Shown here in pieces: positions 1 through 13,142 of a stretch of DNA of 64,000 nt. Positions within the stretch are counted from its first letter, which is position 1. Every line of letters begins with the position of its first letter. The position numbers and the translations under genes are program-made. The stretch is from Symsagittifera roscoffensis (Eukaryota; Xenacoelomorpha; Acoela; Convolutidae), in contig NC_087071.1 in NCBI RefSeq assembly GCF_963678635.1, positions 1,974,537 to 2,038,536 of the forward strand. Reading direction: 5' to 3'. Under the pieces are notes generated by a model. It saw only the letters and a program-made list of their open reading frames with translations. It was not told the DNA's origin and searched no databases.

Positions 1-866
1 CGTACCCAGGATCTTCAATTTGCTTATAAAAAACAAATATAGCAAACATGCAGTTGCAAAATTTAAAAAAACAAGGAATACAAAAAGTTTGCGTTTTTTT
101 GCGTCAAAGCTCTTTGATCTTCAAACTATGTTTTTTATTAACACTTCCTAATTAAAAATAATATTCCTAAATTGTCAAAAAATTGTGCCTCAATTATTAA
201 AAGAAATGTGTAGTTTTTTATGAAGGCGTTTTTTCTACAATTTTCTTTCATTGAATTTGGTTTTGGATAATTTGGTAAACTCTGATACCACAAAGAATGA
301 GTTGAGTGATAAATCATAATGAAACCCTTCTGTCCGTTTTCTAATGATTGGATTAAACGAAAATTGGATCAAGTTATGTCTTTTTCCGCTGGGAAATTCA
401 ACTTCAAAGCCAGAAAAATTTTCATGATCTTTCGTCTTTTGCTGTTAAGTAATGGAGTTTGCCTTTTTGATTAGTGAAAATGAACGGAAGTTATCAACGA
501 AATCAAAATTTTAAATTACGAAGATTGAAACAGGATCGTGAAAAAAATTAGAAATGTTTTCCTGAAAAAAAAAACAAACAAAAAAGCAAAGCCGAAATAT
601 TTGGAAATCATTTTGTTCTTTTGATTAAAAAATTGGATAAACATCAACAAAATAGCTAGCAAAAGTTGGATTAACGTCAATGGAATGCAAAAAGAAATTT
701 AAAGTGGCTGATTTAATTTAAACGTTTCAAACATTAAATTCGAAATAACAATTTTCGAAACCTTTTCAGAATACTTTGTGACCGGCGGTTTTTTCATTAA
801 ATTTAAATAATTAAAGAAAACGGTAGCCGTTAGTTTTTTATATAAAATGATAAAAAAAAAATCAAA

Positions 867-941
867 ATGAAAACATTAAGATTTTTTTGCGCTATTGTAT
901 TTTCTCAATTTGCTTTCATTTCAACCAATGCATTTAGATGA
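867..941 (+). other. Signal-peptide-like 24-codon stretch in repeat copy 1
   Basis: From the ATG at about 867 the frame gives a Met-Lys start, a hydrophobic core rich in Phe, Ile and Ala, and a Ser-Thr-Asn-Ala end before TGA. This is the layout of a secretory signal peptide. The equivalent blocks at about 3450, 5144 and 7890 have lost the start or the frame. The array could descend from a secreted-protein gene, but one short stretch is weak evidence. Confidence 0.15.
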
Positions 942-1620
942 AGTTCAACAAAAACATCAAATAACAATTTATAAGAAACTCAAGTTGTGCGTAACGAAAT
1001 TTTAAGTCGTTTTTGAAGCTATAATATTATAGGAAAGATCCACATTTATGAAAAAAACAATAAACTAGTCGCAAAATCACCCCTGATCAAATGTAAATAA
1101 ATGCTGAAACAAATTGAACGAGCCATTCATTTTGTTGGGAGAACCTACTTGACGTGGTTGACGGCTACAACTCCATTTCCAAAAATACTAACAAAGATGA
1201 ACCAAAATCATTCAATTGTTTTGTTTCTCATGTTTACACGCGCTAAATAATAGCAGTTTCAGTTTTTCAAAACAAATTTTTTCCCAGCTGGCCAAAAAAC
1301 GGTTTCTCAGAACGGAATGATTTTTAGAAAAGTCTCGTTTTTTTAAATGCGCATTCGGAACCTACGCTAAGACAGGTTTAATCATCAGATCTTGATATGG
1401 AATTGAGCTCGTGATTTGGCGCTGAGTACATAATACTACTGAAAATTCAAATCTGTTGTTCACTTTTAAAAACTGTTATGATGGAGTCGAATTCTTTCGG
1501 AACACACAAAAAACTGTTTTTTGTTCAGCTTTGAATTACTGGGTTAATTTTTTTGGGCCAAAAACTAAAGTAGTTTTACAGATCTTGAAAACTAAAGGAA
1601 AACACATCAACTATGGACAC

Positions 1621-1770
1621 TTATGTTACACATTTCACTTTTTTTCTTAGTTTTTCGCTTATTTTTTATTGTTGACACTCGTATCCAAACAATTCCTCCA
1701 ATGTTGTCCTCACAAAATTGTGATCCAATTGTCAATTAAAATATTTAAGTTTTTATGATGGCTCTTGACT
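1621..1770 (+). repeat. Near-identical 150-bp block shared with 6067-6215
   Basis: The stretch from TGTTACACATTTCAC to the TTATGATGGCT area is almost letter-for-letter the same here and at about 6067-6215. A second, clearly diverged version sits at about 5929-6060, directly before the good copy. This block is therefore much younger than the rest of the array and inserts an extra unit in the second copy. Confidence 0.7.
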
Positions 1771-4689
1771 TTTTCTGCAATTTGAGTTAATAGAATTCGG
1801 TTTTGGATATTTTGGTAAAAACTGATACCACAAACAATCCTCGGAATGAATTGAGTGATAAATGATAATGAGATCCTCTCCGTCGGGATTCTGATGACTT
1901 GTTGAAAATTTTCATAATTGTCACAGTGTCGAGGAAAACAAGTTTTATTTTAAATGAATTTTAGTTTAATTTCAAGGTAGTGAATTGATCGATTAACTTT
2001 CCTTAAATAAAAAACAGTGTATGAAAATTTAATTTTTCCAGGTTTAATTTTTCCAGGAAACCAGGTTTTGGAAGCTTACTTTACACTTCTGGTTTAATAG
2101 AGTTTTTCATATTTTTTTTTGCAAAAAATCGAAAAAAGAAAAGTTTTTTTCTGTCCTTCATTTTGTGGCAACATGTTTTTGATTTTGTCTAATTCAATAA
2201 CTTTTAACAAAATTGTATAGTTTTTTGTCAATTCCAACTTGTTTTCCTTATGTTCGATTTCTATTTTTTTTTGGTCAGCTTTTTTTGGTTTTTAAAAGGT
2301 TTCTCGAAATTACACGAAAAATTTCAAAATTCGTTTTTAGTTCCTAGCATTAGTTTCAGTTGAGTTGAGAACTACTCTGGCAAATGTAGAATTCATTCAA
2401 ATTAACTGAATATGTTTTAATAATACGCTAGTGGATTTGATTATTTTACAGAGGAAGTGCCACAAACAATTATGAGCCTTTTTAACATTTACAACCCAAT
2501 AATTCTCTAAGGTACTGTGCGTGCAATTGAGCGTATTTGCCAGTTCAAGTTTGAAACAATGTAAATTTCTACCGATTGTTCTCCGGTTGTATCTTGATTT
2601 TTTTCGATTTTTCCATCTGTGTGAACCTTTTAATTTGGTTGTAGATTTGATGAAAACTAATTCAAACGAGAAACGTTTTCTGACAGTGGAAAACTCACCA
2701 AAGACAGAAATACTTCATTTAAACAAAGTTTATTTCTTTATGATTTTTTGAGACGCCTTGGAAAATGTTTTCAATTCCTCGCAATAATTTTTGTTTCTCA
2801 AGAAACAGGTTGTTAATTTTTTTGGTGATATAAACAAAAATTGTTTTCTTCTGGGCCTGCAAATTTTATTTTGTCGCCTTACTCGACGTTCTACAACCTT
2901 TAAAAATAAAGTGAGTGTTTTTAGACGCTTTTTTATTGTTTTCAAAAACTATCTTTCCAAGTATGAGATTCAAGGTTGAATTTGAACACCAAGTAGCAGA
3001 ATCTTCCGGGCATAAGATGGAGCTTCTTAATTCTTATAGAAAAATTTAGTGTCTTAAAAAAGTTCCAATGTTTAAAACTTTGACTGTTTTTTTTTCAGAA
3101 AATTTTGACTTTTCTCTAGAAACATAATGAACAAACTTAATGTTTTTGTCCTAAAATAAACAAAACCTAAATAATTGAAAATCTTTTCGCATTTTTGCAC
3201 GAAGGAAAAAATTGAATAAGCATCAACAAAATAGCCAGCAAAATTGGTTCAACGTCAATGGAATGAAAGAAAACGTTGAAAAATGGCCGATTTGAAATAA
3301 GTACGTTTCAAAATTTAATTTCAAAAATAACCACTTTCAAATACTTTTCAGAATTTTTTGCTACCGGCTTTTTTCATAAAACTTTTCTCAATAAAGAAAA
3401 ACGGTTAAACGTTAGTTTTCTTGTAAATGAAAAATCTTAAAACGGCCATTTAAGTTTTCTTGCGCTATTGTACTTTCGTAATTTGCTTTCATTTTAACGA
3501 ATGAATATAAAAGAAATGCCAGAAAAACAAACATCAAATAACAAAATAGAAGAAACTCAAGTTGTGCGTATTGAAATTTTAAGTCGTTTTTGGAGCTTTC
3601 TTAATATAGGAAAAACCCATATTTGTAGAAAAAACAATTAACTAGTCACAAAATCAATTTTGTAACAACGATTCTCCGCAATTCAAATGTAAATAAACGT
3701 AGCAAACTAAACGAGCCAAACTTCTTTTTGTTGGGAGAACCTTCTTGTTGAGGTTCACTGCTGTATCCACATTACCAACAACAATAAAGATCGACAAAAA
3801 ACATCATTTTTTTTTCTGTTGGCTGGAGGTACATACTAGTATTAAGAATTTTCAAAAAAAAATTCACTGAGCTGGCTAAAAAATGCTTTTTCTGAAGGAA
3901 AGATTTTTAGATAAGTCTTGCTTTTTTTTCACACTTAAGAATTTCACAGAAGCGCACTTGGAACCTTTGATAAGACATCTTCAATCTTCAGACCCTGATG
4001 TGGAGTTCAGCTCGTGATTTAGAGTTGGGTACCTAATACTACTAGAATATTAAAATCTGTTTCTTTTTTTTTCAAAAAATGGTTGTGATGAAATCAAATT
4101 GTTTCGGAAAACTTACAAACTATTGAATGGAAATTACTGAGTCTCTACCAAGACGTTCTATGTACCCGACGTTCTATGGCCTTTCAAAATATTTTCCAAA
4201 ACTACCCTTCCAAGTATGAGATTCAATATGGAATTTGAACAGCAAGTAGCAGAAGATTCCTGACATAAGATGGAGCTTCTTAATTCTTATAGAGCAAATA
4301 AGAGTCTTAAAAAAGTTCCAATGTTTAAAATTTTGACTGTTGTTTTTTTTTCGGAAAAGTTCAACGTTTCTCTAGAAAAATAGTTTCAAGAGCAAATCGA
4401 AACGAACAAAAATGTTTGAAATTTCATGAAAGAAGTTTTTCGAAATCCGAAGCTACGAAGGCGTTGCTGCTTCTGTTTACTGATTAAAATTAAATAAAGC
4501 AAACATGCAGATGCAAAAGTGGTAAAAATCAAGGAGTCCAAAATAACTATATTTTTTGCGTTAAAGCTCTCTGATCTTCAAAAAAAAGTGTTTTTTTTTC
4601 TTTTCCTAATTAAAGTTATCCTCGTTAGAATAAATTGGATAATTTTGCGTTTTTTTTTGCTGTGAAATCCAATTGCCAGAAAAGTTTTC

Positions 4690-5073
4690 ATGACCCTTCG
4701 TCTTTTGCTGCAAAGTATTGGAGTTTGCCTTTTATTAGTAAAAATGACGGAAGTTATTAACGAAATCAAAATTTCAAATTACGAAGAATCAAACAGGAGC
4801 GTGAAAAAAATTAGAGATATTTCCCTGGAAAAAAAAAACAAACAAAAAAGCAAAGCCCAAATAGTTGGAATTTATTTTGTTCTTTTGCTTAGGAACTTGG
4901 ATAAACATCAACAAAAAGCTAACAAAAGTGGATTAACGTCAACGGAATGCAAGAAAACATTGAAAATTGGCAGATTTAAATTAATCGTTCGAAAAATTAA
5001 ATTCAAAATAATAATTTTCGAAACCTTTTTGGAATATTTTGTCACCGGCGGTTTTTTCATTAAAATTAACTGA
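4690..5073 (+). CDS. Open frame of 127 codons inside a repeat unit, probably chance or a relic
   Basis: The longest open frame of the array is rich in Lys, Ile and Leu, with a hydrophobic start that could act as a weak signal anchor. The homologous stretch at about 430-810 is broken by several stops, and the copies near 3.2 kb and 7.6 kb do not keep the frame. Composition follows the local AT bias. I recognise no domain. It is listed only because it is the one long frame in the array; a non-functional open stretch is the best reading. Confidence 0.15.
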   Translation: MTLRLLLQSIGVCLLLVKMTEVINEIKISNYEESNRSVKKIRDISLEKKNKQKSKAQIVGIYFVLLLRNLDKHQQKANKSGLTSTECKKTLKIGRFKLIVRKIKFKIIIFETFLEYFVTGGFFIKIN

Positions 5074-8000
5074 ATAAGGAAACAGTAACCGGTAGTTTTT
5101 TTTGTTGATATAATGTTGAAAACAAAATCAAAAAATGAAACCATTTAAATTTTTTGCGCTATTGTGCTCTCGCAGTTTGTTTTCTTTTCAACGAATGAAT
5201 ATAAATGAAGTTCAACAAAAACATCAAATAACAAAATTAAAAAAAACTCAAGTTGTGCCTAATAAAATTTTAATTCGTTTTTCAAGTTATAAAATCATAG
5301 GAAAAATCCACGTTTATAAAAAAAAACAATTAACTAGTCACAAAATCTATATTGTAACAACGGTTCTCCCCAAATGAAATGTAAATAAATGTTGAAAGAA
5401 ATTGAACGATCCCTCCATTTTGTAGGGAGAACCTACTTGATGTGGTTGACGGCAACAACCACATTACTAACAACACTAAAGATGAACCAAAATCATTCAT
5501 GTTTTGTTTCTCATGTTTACTTGCGCTAAATATTAGCAGTATTAATTTTTCAAAATAAAATTTTCACCCAGCTGGCTAAAAAACGCTTTTTCATGTTTTT
5601 TTTGTAGAAAAGTTTTGTTTTTCAATAAAAATATAACAAAATGCGCATTCGGAACCTACGCTAAGACAGATTTAATCATCATACCTTGATATGGAGTTGA
5701 GCTCGTGATTTAGAGTTGTGTACATAGGACTACTGAAATTTCAAGTCTGTTTCTTTATTTTGAAAAACTGTTATGATGGAATCAGTTTTTTTTCGGAACA
5801 CACAGAAAAAACAGTTTTTTGTTCAACTATTGAATTGAAATTACCGGGTTAAACTTTTTGTGCCAAAAACAAAATTTTCATTTATATTTTGAAAACTAAA
5901 TGAAAACACATCAACTATGGACACTTCTGTTACACATTTCCTTTTTTCTTTAGTTTTTTCGCCTATTTTTTTGCGGACACTCGTATCCAAATTATTCCTT
6001 CAATTCTGTGCCTCGAAAATTTTTTCTCCGATTGTCAATTGAAATATGTAATTTTTTGTGAATTTTTTGTTACACATTTCACTTTTTTTCTTAGTTTTTC
6101 GCTTATTTTTTATTGTTGACACTCGTATCCAAACAATTCCTCCAATGTTGTCCTCACAAAATTGTGATCCAATTGTCAATTAAAATATTTAAGTTTTTAT
6201 GATGGCTGTTGGCTTTTTCTGCATTTTGAGTTAATAGAATTTGGTTGTGGATAATTTGGTAAAAACTGACTTCACAAACAACCCTGGGAATGAACTGAGT
6301 GATAAATGATAATGAGACCCTCTCCTTCGGGATTCTGATGACATGTTGAAAATTTTGAAAATGGTCACAGTGTCGAGGAAAACAAGTTTTTTTAAATGTT
6401 AGTTTAATTTCAAGGGACTGAATTGTTCGAAAAAGGTTCCTTAAATGAAAAATAGTGTAAGAAAATTTAACTTTACTAAAATAAAAACAGGTTTTGCAAG
6501 CTTCGATTACAATTCTTCTGCAAAAGAATTTCATAATTTTTTTTTTGCAAAAGTAGAAAAAATGTAACATTGTTTTGTCTTTCATTTTGTGACAACAAGT
6601 TTTTGATTTTGTCTATGTCCTTAACTTTCAACAAATTTGTATACTTCTCAAACTTATTTTTCTTTGTTCCTTGTTTTCAATTTTTTTGGTTGGCATTTTT
6701 TGTTTCTTAAAAGGCTTCTCGCAATTACACGAAAGCTTTGAACATTCATTTTTTAGTTCTTAACATTGGCTTCAGTTGAGTTGAGAACTACTCAGGCAAA
6801 CGAAACATTCATTTAAATCAACTGAATCTGTTTTAATAATACGCTAGTGGATTTGATTATTTTAGAGAGGAAGTGCTCACAAATAATTATGAGCCTTTTC
6901 GACATTTACAACCTAATATTTCTCTAAGTACTGTGCAATTGAGCGTCTTTGCCAGTTCAAGTTTGAAACAATGTAAATTTCAACCCATTTTTCTCTGTTG
7001 TACCTTTCAATTTTTCCGTCTTCCAAGAATTTTTCATCTGTGTGAACTTTTTATTTTGGTTGTAGGTTTGATGAAAACTAATTCAAACGTGTTCTGACGA
7101 TCGTAAAATCACCAAAGACAGAATAACTTCATTTAAACAAAATTTAAGGAGTAGGTCTTGCAAAGAAATGCTAACTTCAGCTAAGCACACATGAAATCGG
7201 TTCCCGTTTGAAAAAACTAGTTAAAAGCAAATCTAAGAATTTTTGTTTTTCTCAAAAAACAGATTGATAATTTTGCAGGTGATATAAATAGAAACTATTT
7301 TTTCCGGGCCTGCAAATTTCATTTTTTCGCCGTACTGGACGTTCTGCGGCCTTTAAAAATAAATTAGGTGTTTTTAGACGCTTTTTTTTTGTTTTCGTAA
7401 ACTACCCTTCCAAGTATGATTTTCAAGATTGAATTTGAACAGCAAGTAGCAGAATCTTCAGGACATAAGATGGTGCTTCTTAGTTCTTATAGAAAAACTT
7501 AAAGTCTCAAAAAAACCGATGTTTAAAACTTTGACCGTTTTTTTCATAAAATTTAATGAAAGAAACGTAGTGAGCAATTTAATGTTTTTGTCCTGAAAAA
7601 CAAAAAAGACAAAAGCTGAATAATTGAAAATCTTTTCGTTCTTTTGCACTTAGAAAAAACTTGAATTAACATCATTAAAATAGCCAGCAAAATTGGATCA
7701 ACGTCAATAGAATGAAAGAAAACGATGAAAAATGACTGATTTGAAAAAAAAAACGTTTCAGAAATTAATTTCAAAACTGATCACTTTAAAAACGTTTTCA
7801 AAATATTTTGCTACCAGTGTTTTTTTCATAAAACTTTTCTGAATCAAGAAAAACGGGTAAACGTTAGTTTTTTGTAAAAGAAAAATTTAAAATGGCCATT
7901 TAAGTTTTCTTGCGCTATTGTAATCTCGTAATTTGCTTTCATTTCAACGAATAATTTTAATTGAAATTCAAAAAAACATCAAATAAGAAAAAATAAGAAA

Positions 8001-9580
8001 CTCAAGTTGTGCGTAATAAAATTTTATGGGGCTATAATATTGTTGGAAAAATCCTTATTTATATAAAAAACAATTAACTAGTCACAAAATCAATTTTGTA
8101 ACAACGATTCTCCCCAAATCAAATGTAAATAGTTTATGTAACCTTTTAAACGAGCCATTCTTTTTGCTGGGAGAACCTCCATGTTGATGTTCACGGCTGT
8201 ATCCACATTACCAACAACAATAAAGATGAACAAAAATCTTTCAATTAATTTTTTTATGTTGACTGGCGGTACACACCAGCATTATAAATTTTCAAAAAAA
8301 AAAATGTTCACTCAGCTGGTTAAAAAAATGCTTTTTCAGAACGGAAAGATTCTGAGAAAAGTCTTGCTTTTCTTTAAGAATTTCACAGAAGCGCATTCGG
8401 AACATATGATAAGACAAGTTCAATCTCCAGACCCTGATATGGAGTTGAGCTCGTGATTTAGAGTTGGGTTCCTAATACCACTAAAATAAAAAAATAGTTT
8501 TCTACTTCAAAGTTGTTGTGATAAAATCAAATTATTTCAGAACACTTACAAACAACAATTTTTTGTTCACTTTTCAAAATGGAAATTACTGGGTTAAATT
8601 GTCTGTGCCAAAAAGTAATCAGTTTGAGAATTTTTGAAAAGTAAATGAAAATACATCAACTTTGGACACTTCTGAGCTTCTGTTATACATTTCAAAAACA
8701 ATTATGAGCATTTTTGACGTTTAAACATAATTTTTCTCTTAGGCACTGCGCAATTCGAGTGCATTTGCAAGTTCAAACTTAGAACAACTGAAATTTTTAT
8801 TGATTGTTCTCCGGTCGTATTTGTCATTTTGTGTCTTCCATGAGCTTTTCATCTATCTGATTTTTTAAAATGATTGTTGGTTTTTTTTAAAATTAATTTC
8901 AGCGAGGAAATTTTTTTGACGCTTTAAAAGTCAAGAATGACAGAATTACTCCATCTAAACCAATTTCAAAGTGTAGGTCTCGCAAACAAGTGTTAACTTG
9001 AGATAAGCACACATGAAATTGGCAACTGTTTAATAAAATTAGGTAAGAGCAAATGTATGAGATTTGGTTTTTGTTGTGATTTTTTTAGACGTCTTGAAAA
9101 ATGTTTTCAATTCCTCGCAATAAATTAGTTTTTCTTAGAAAACAGGTTGCTAATTTTGGTGATCATTGATAACAAAAACTATTTACTTCTGTGCCTTAAT
9201 ATTTTTTCACCCTACCCGACCTTCTACGGCCTTTCAAAATAAAGTGGTAGTTTCTTAGACGCTTCAAAAAAATTATTTTCAAAAATTACCCTGTCAAATA
9301 TGAGATTTAAGATTGAATATGAACAATAAGTAATGGAATCCTCCGGGCAAAAGATGGAGCTTCCTAATTCTTGTAGAAAAATTTGCTGCCCTAGAGTAGG
9401 TTCAATGTCTGAAACTTAGACTGTTGTTTTTTCAGAAAATGTTGACTTATCTCAAGAAAAGTAGAATTCATGATAAAATCGAAGTTAAACAATTTTTTAA
9501 AAAAATTCTTGAAGTCAATGGTTTTGAAATCCAAAGCTATCAAGGCAATGTTGCTTATGCAGAAAAAATTCGTATCAATT

Positions 9581-10170
9581 TGTTCGTTTCAACCTTGTTT
9601 TGGATTTGGTAGGGCAGTTCTTAAGGCAGCTAAAAAGCAACCAAAAATACATAGTTTGAAAAAAACTAAATATTTTCAAGGGTATTGAAATTTCCTTCAA
9701 AAATTGGGGTTTATGCACTTGTGCCGAAAATTTTCTCAAAAACCGTTTTCCAATTAATCGTTCATTCTCACTTTCGGCTATGAAACTGAAGGATAAACAA
9801 TTGTGAAACTGAAGGGTTAACCGCTCTATTTTTTTGTTGAATATCATTGTAGCTCCAGCTTTAGTGCGTCCTTATGAAAAGCAATTTTTTTATGCAATAT
9901 AGATTGTTTAAAAACTGTTTAAAAGATTTGATGTAAAATCCCAATCTCATTTAACTTTTGCTGGATAGTTAATTTTTCATTTAACCCATAACATTTCAAT
10001 GAATTTTTCTTATTCCGGAGTAAGCGAAAATACTAGAAATAGGGAAATTATTCAGCAAAAAAATCAGTCGCGTTTAAAACTTTTTTTCAGCTGAAAAATA
10101 GGCCAGCTAAACCGCGTCTCAGTTTGGACCAAACTTAACTTGTTTTCTATCCAAATTTTCAGTCTGAATT
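9581..10170. other. AT-rich stretch with nothing recognisable
   Basis: Non-repetitive AT-rich DNA after the array. Short open frames on both strands overlap each other and show no motif. No RNA gene or mobile-element end was seen. Confidence 0.5.
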
Positions 10171-10610
10171 TTAAGGAAATTGCTGATTGAGTTTTATCTG
10201 TTTTCTAAGTTTAATCTCATCTAAAACATCGCTGAGTAGATGCATATCTGACTGGTTTTGTGATGAAATTTTTGATATTCGTAACGTTTTTTTTACAAGT
10301 ACAAAAAAAATTATGGTAAAAATAAAAACTGACCACATATAAGCAGTCAACAAAGTTTCCCTGCTAAAATTTAAAAGCTTTGTTTTTTTAAACTGAGTTA
10401 AATTTAAAAAATTAAAAGACACATTTTTTTTCGGTTTCTGGGAAATGAACGGTGAGAAGAATACGTTCAAAGAATTCAAGTTTGGTGGCACACTGGCTGC
10501 GTTTAGAAGTGAGATGCGCTTAAAATCCCTAATTAGATCCAGTTTTTTATTGATTGCATGAGCGGGCAATGTGGTTTTGCCTTTATGAAAATTTTTTTGC
10601 AATGCTGAAT
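10171..10610 (-). CDS. Possible 3' exon with one transmembrane segment
   Basis: A 143-codon minus-strand open frame. It opens just after an acceptor-like TTATTCAG near 10610 and has no good ATG, so it reads like a terminal exon rather than a whole gene. The first ~90 residues are polar and basic. A hydrophobic run of about 20 residues follows (Ala-Tyr-Met-Trp to Phe-Val-Leu-Val, roughly residues 86-105), then Lys-Lys and a short tail with mixed charge ending in TAA. That is consistent with a single-pass membrane protein with its tail in the cytoplasm. The tail does not match that of the receptor paralogue at 59.0 kb. I do not recognise the family. Chance is possible because the region is AT-rich. 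Confidence 0.3.
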
Positions 10611-12256
10611 AATTTTACTGAGAATTAAAAACTGGTATATTCAGACAAAAAACAAGACAATTTTTCTCTTTTACATAAGCTTCAATAAGCGACGAAAACG
10701 AAACAGATTTGGTTATCTGATAAACTGAATCATCTATTACCTTTTAATTATCAAAAAGTTTTAGGTTTCTTAAAGGAATCATTGCTGATTTACGGCTGTA
10801 CTCTTTGAAAGGCCTGTTTTCAACAAAACGTTATTTGAATTTTAAGCACAATTTCCACATCCATAGAAAACTGCCGCTATTGAAGCTTGAGCAGTTGACT
10901 GTAAGCAGTTGTCAGTTTGTTTTGAGATAAATTGTTAGAACTGCTATGAATTTTACCAACTGAAAAAATTCAAATTCGGATGCTTCTTGTTTTCATGCCG
11001 TGGTAAAAACCTCCTGAAAATGGAAAACTGTGGTTTTATGCAGCCAAAACCAAAACTTTGAGTCCTTAAATTGATTTGCTGATCTTGTTAAAGAGTAGAT
11101 CTTATCTGAATACTCACTCTGTCTTTCTCTATCGATGCAAAACAGCTTTTAACTTATAAGTATGTTCTTCTGAACTGTTCTAGAACATTGCCGTTTGAGA
11201 GCAACAAAAGTTTTCCCTTTCAATTTTGTATACGCAAAAACGTTTGAAAAAAAAAAACTGAACAAAAATGAGCTGGTTCAATTAGTCTGATTTAAATTTA
11301 ACAAACAAAGAGTGCCTCCTATCTGCGATTTTAAAAATTTAAAAATTTTCTACAATTTTTCCCTTGTCCTGAACATCATTGTAAATAATTATTAAAATTT
11401 TAATTGCGTTTAAATTCTGCTTTCAGTTCTACATGAGAACACAATGTTCGTATTGCCGCTTTGTATCAATTAGATAACGCATTTATGAAATATAAGGGTG
11501 TTGAAGATATTTTTTTTTGCACCTGTGCAATGTTTAAAATTTTATTGAGTTACTAGACCATGTTTTTGAGCACGCTAGTTGTAGTTTTGAACACTTACCG
11601 GGTTTAATTACACTGTTTTGGACTTTTTTCAGTGACTTTAAAATGAGAAAAGCTTTTGTACATAGTCGGCGCCAATTTGTCGCAGTAATATTAGAGCACG
11701 TTAAAGTTTTGACACAAAGGTTGACCGCTAATGCTCAAAATGAGAAAGGATGAAACGTATACGAGTCATGATATCTTGCGACAAAACCGATTAACTCTCA
11801 GGCTTATTTTTTCCTCAGGAATGTGGATTAAATCACCCTGAAATTTTTACGCGCTCATTTTGACGTACAATGTTCAAACTGAGAAAAGCTTTCACTTGGT
11901 CCTTTTGTGATATTTTGAGACAAAAATTGTTTAAATCTTACAAAATTCTTTTTCAATAGAAGTTTAGCAAATGAGCAAGTTTTTCTTTATCAAATTTTTA
12001 ACTAACCTTATTTAATTCAGAAGGATTGCTTCAACTTCAGATTTAATTAGCTGTCTGTGTAGTACTGAAATTGTATAAAGCTTTTATTGTATTGTTACAT
12101 CACAAATATGTTGCTATAGTTTTTTCGTTCCGACGATTAAAAATGAAGAAGAAATTTTATTCGGGTTTGTTTTAGTATTTTTTCTTTTCTTTTCTTTAGA
12201 AAAAATAATTTTCCACCCAAAACCAGGTACCACAAATACTCTTTGAAATAGGCCGA
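10611..12256. other. Long AT-rich interval without a supported gene
   Basis: No long frame on either strand. If the frames at 10171-10610 and 12257-12451 belong to one minus-strand gene, this would be intron or hold small exons that I cannot identify by eye. Confidence 0.4.
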
Positions 12257-12451
12257 TTAATAGACAAAATTAAAGTCCTTTTCAGTCATATTTCGAACGT
12301 TTAAAATAACGTTTTCTTTCGCTCTTTCTAATTTGATCTTTGTTTTGAGTTTAATACTTTTGTCTATGAATAGATTACTGATAAAGACTTCTACAGCCTT
12401 CTCTGCTAATATAGCGTTAAAAGGTTGTTTTAATTCACCAATCGCGAGCAT
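12257..12451 (-). CDS. Possible minus-strand exon, family unknown
   Basis: A 64-codon frame beginning with ATG just after an acceptor-like ATATATTAG. Its composition (alternating Ala/Glu/Lys/Val, many acidic residues) is less like AT-rich noise than most short frames here. It ends Asn-Met-Thr-Glu-Lys-Asp-Phe then stop. It is upstream, on the same strand, of the membrane-segment frame at 10171-10610, so the two could be exons of one gene. No donor or domain was confirmed. Confidence 0.22.
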   Translation of the reverse strand: MLAIGELKQPFNAILAEKAVEVFISNLFIDKSIKLKTKIKLERAKENVILNVRNMTEKDFNFVY

Positions 12452-13100
12452 TTTTAGCTAATATATTTTTTTGCTATTACATTTTTTGTCTCAAATTGTT
12501 TCTATTCCCACAAGGGATTGTGAAATCAGAGCAAAATTTTCCAATTTTTGTAAAAATACTTACGAATGATCTCAATTTTGTTATTTTGAAAAGTTTTTAG
12601 TTTGTATGTTTTGTTGCTATAAGTATTTTTAGCTCACTAAAAATCAGGGGAATTCCAGAGAAAGGGGTTATTTTTCCATATAAGAAATTTTTTGTGTCAG
12701 AATTCTTGCATAATCGAAAATTCTATCTTCAGTATCCCTCCGCGCATAATTTCTTAAACAAGTTAGAGCATTTGTAGATGAACAACTTTTTGATGTTCTA
12801 TTTATAAAACATTTCTTTGGCAAAAAACATCGGCCGAGAGACTGTAATCTTTGTTCTACATAACTTTTTTCTCATTTTATAACCTTTATTCTGTAGAGAG
12901 GTCAAAGTTTGCGTGAAAGCTCTTATTTTTTTTTAACTTCGAAGTTTTAAATTACGCCTAGGTCAAAAGGTTTGACGAAAAAGTTAATTAGTTACGTTTT
13001 TTACTTTGTGATTTGTGAAAACAATCTCCAGCTGGGTTTGCCTTCAACAAATCAGAATAATGTGCTTTGAGACAAAACAAAGTATGAAAATGATTTTCTT

Positions 13101-13107
13101 TTTCAGA
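13101..13107 (+). other. Splice acceptor upstream of the receptor ATG, copy 1
   Basis: TTCTTTTTCAG followed by AAAAATATTTTGA ends 36 nt before the ATG at 13143. The paralogue at 60.7 kb keeps the same TTTTTTTCAG plus AAAAAGATTTTGA at nearly the same distance (37 nt). It marks either an intron in the 5' untranslated region or a spliced-leader addition site. Confidence 0.5.
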
Positions 13108-13142
13108 AAAATATTTTGACCTTTCGACAAATCACCTCTAAC

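Larger units (their letters stand above)
1..9580. repeat. Higher-order tandem repeat array, decayed, about 4.3-4.45 kb period
   Basis: The same modules return in order. The GGGAGAACCT...GTT.ACGGC block is at about 1138, 3738, 5425 and 8170. The GGAGTTGAGCTCGTGATTTAGAG block is at about 1400, 4000, 5695 and 8440. The AATTATGAGC block is at about 2470, 6890 and 8700. AAGATGGAGCTTC is at about 3015, 4270, 7468 and 9350. Corresponding blocks lie about 4.29-4.45 kb apart, so there are two diverged long copies, each containing two older half-units, plus a partial third copy from about 8690. Copies differ by many substitutions and indels. No coding region is intact in all copies. The window starts inside the array, so its left end is unknown. 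Confidence 0.8.

Noticed and set aside
9575-9847. 90-codon minus-strand frame overlapping plus-strand frames
   Set aside because: Overlaps the array end and two other frames. Composition is typical of AT-rich noise.
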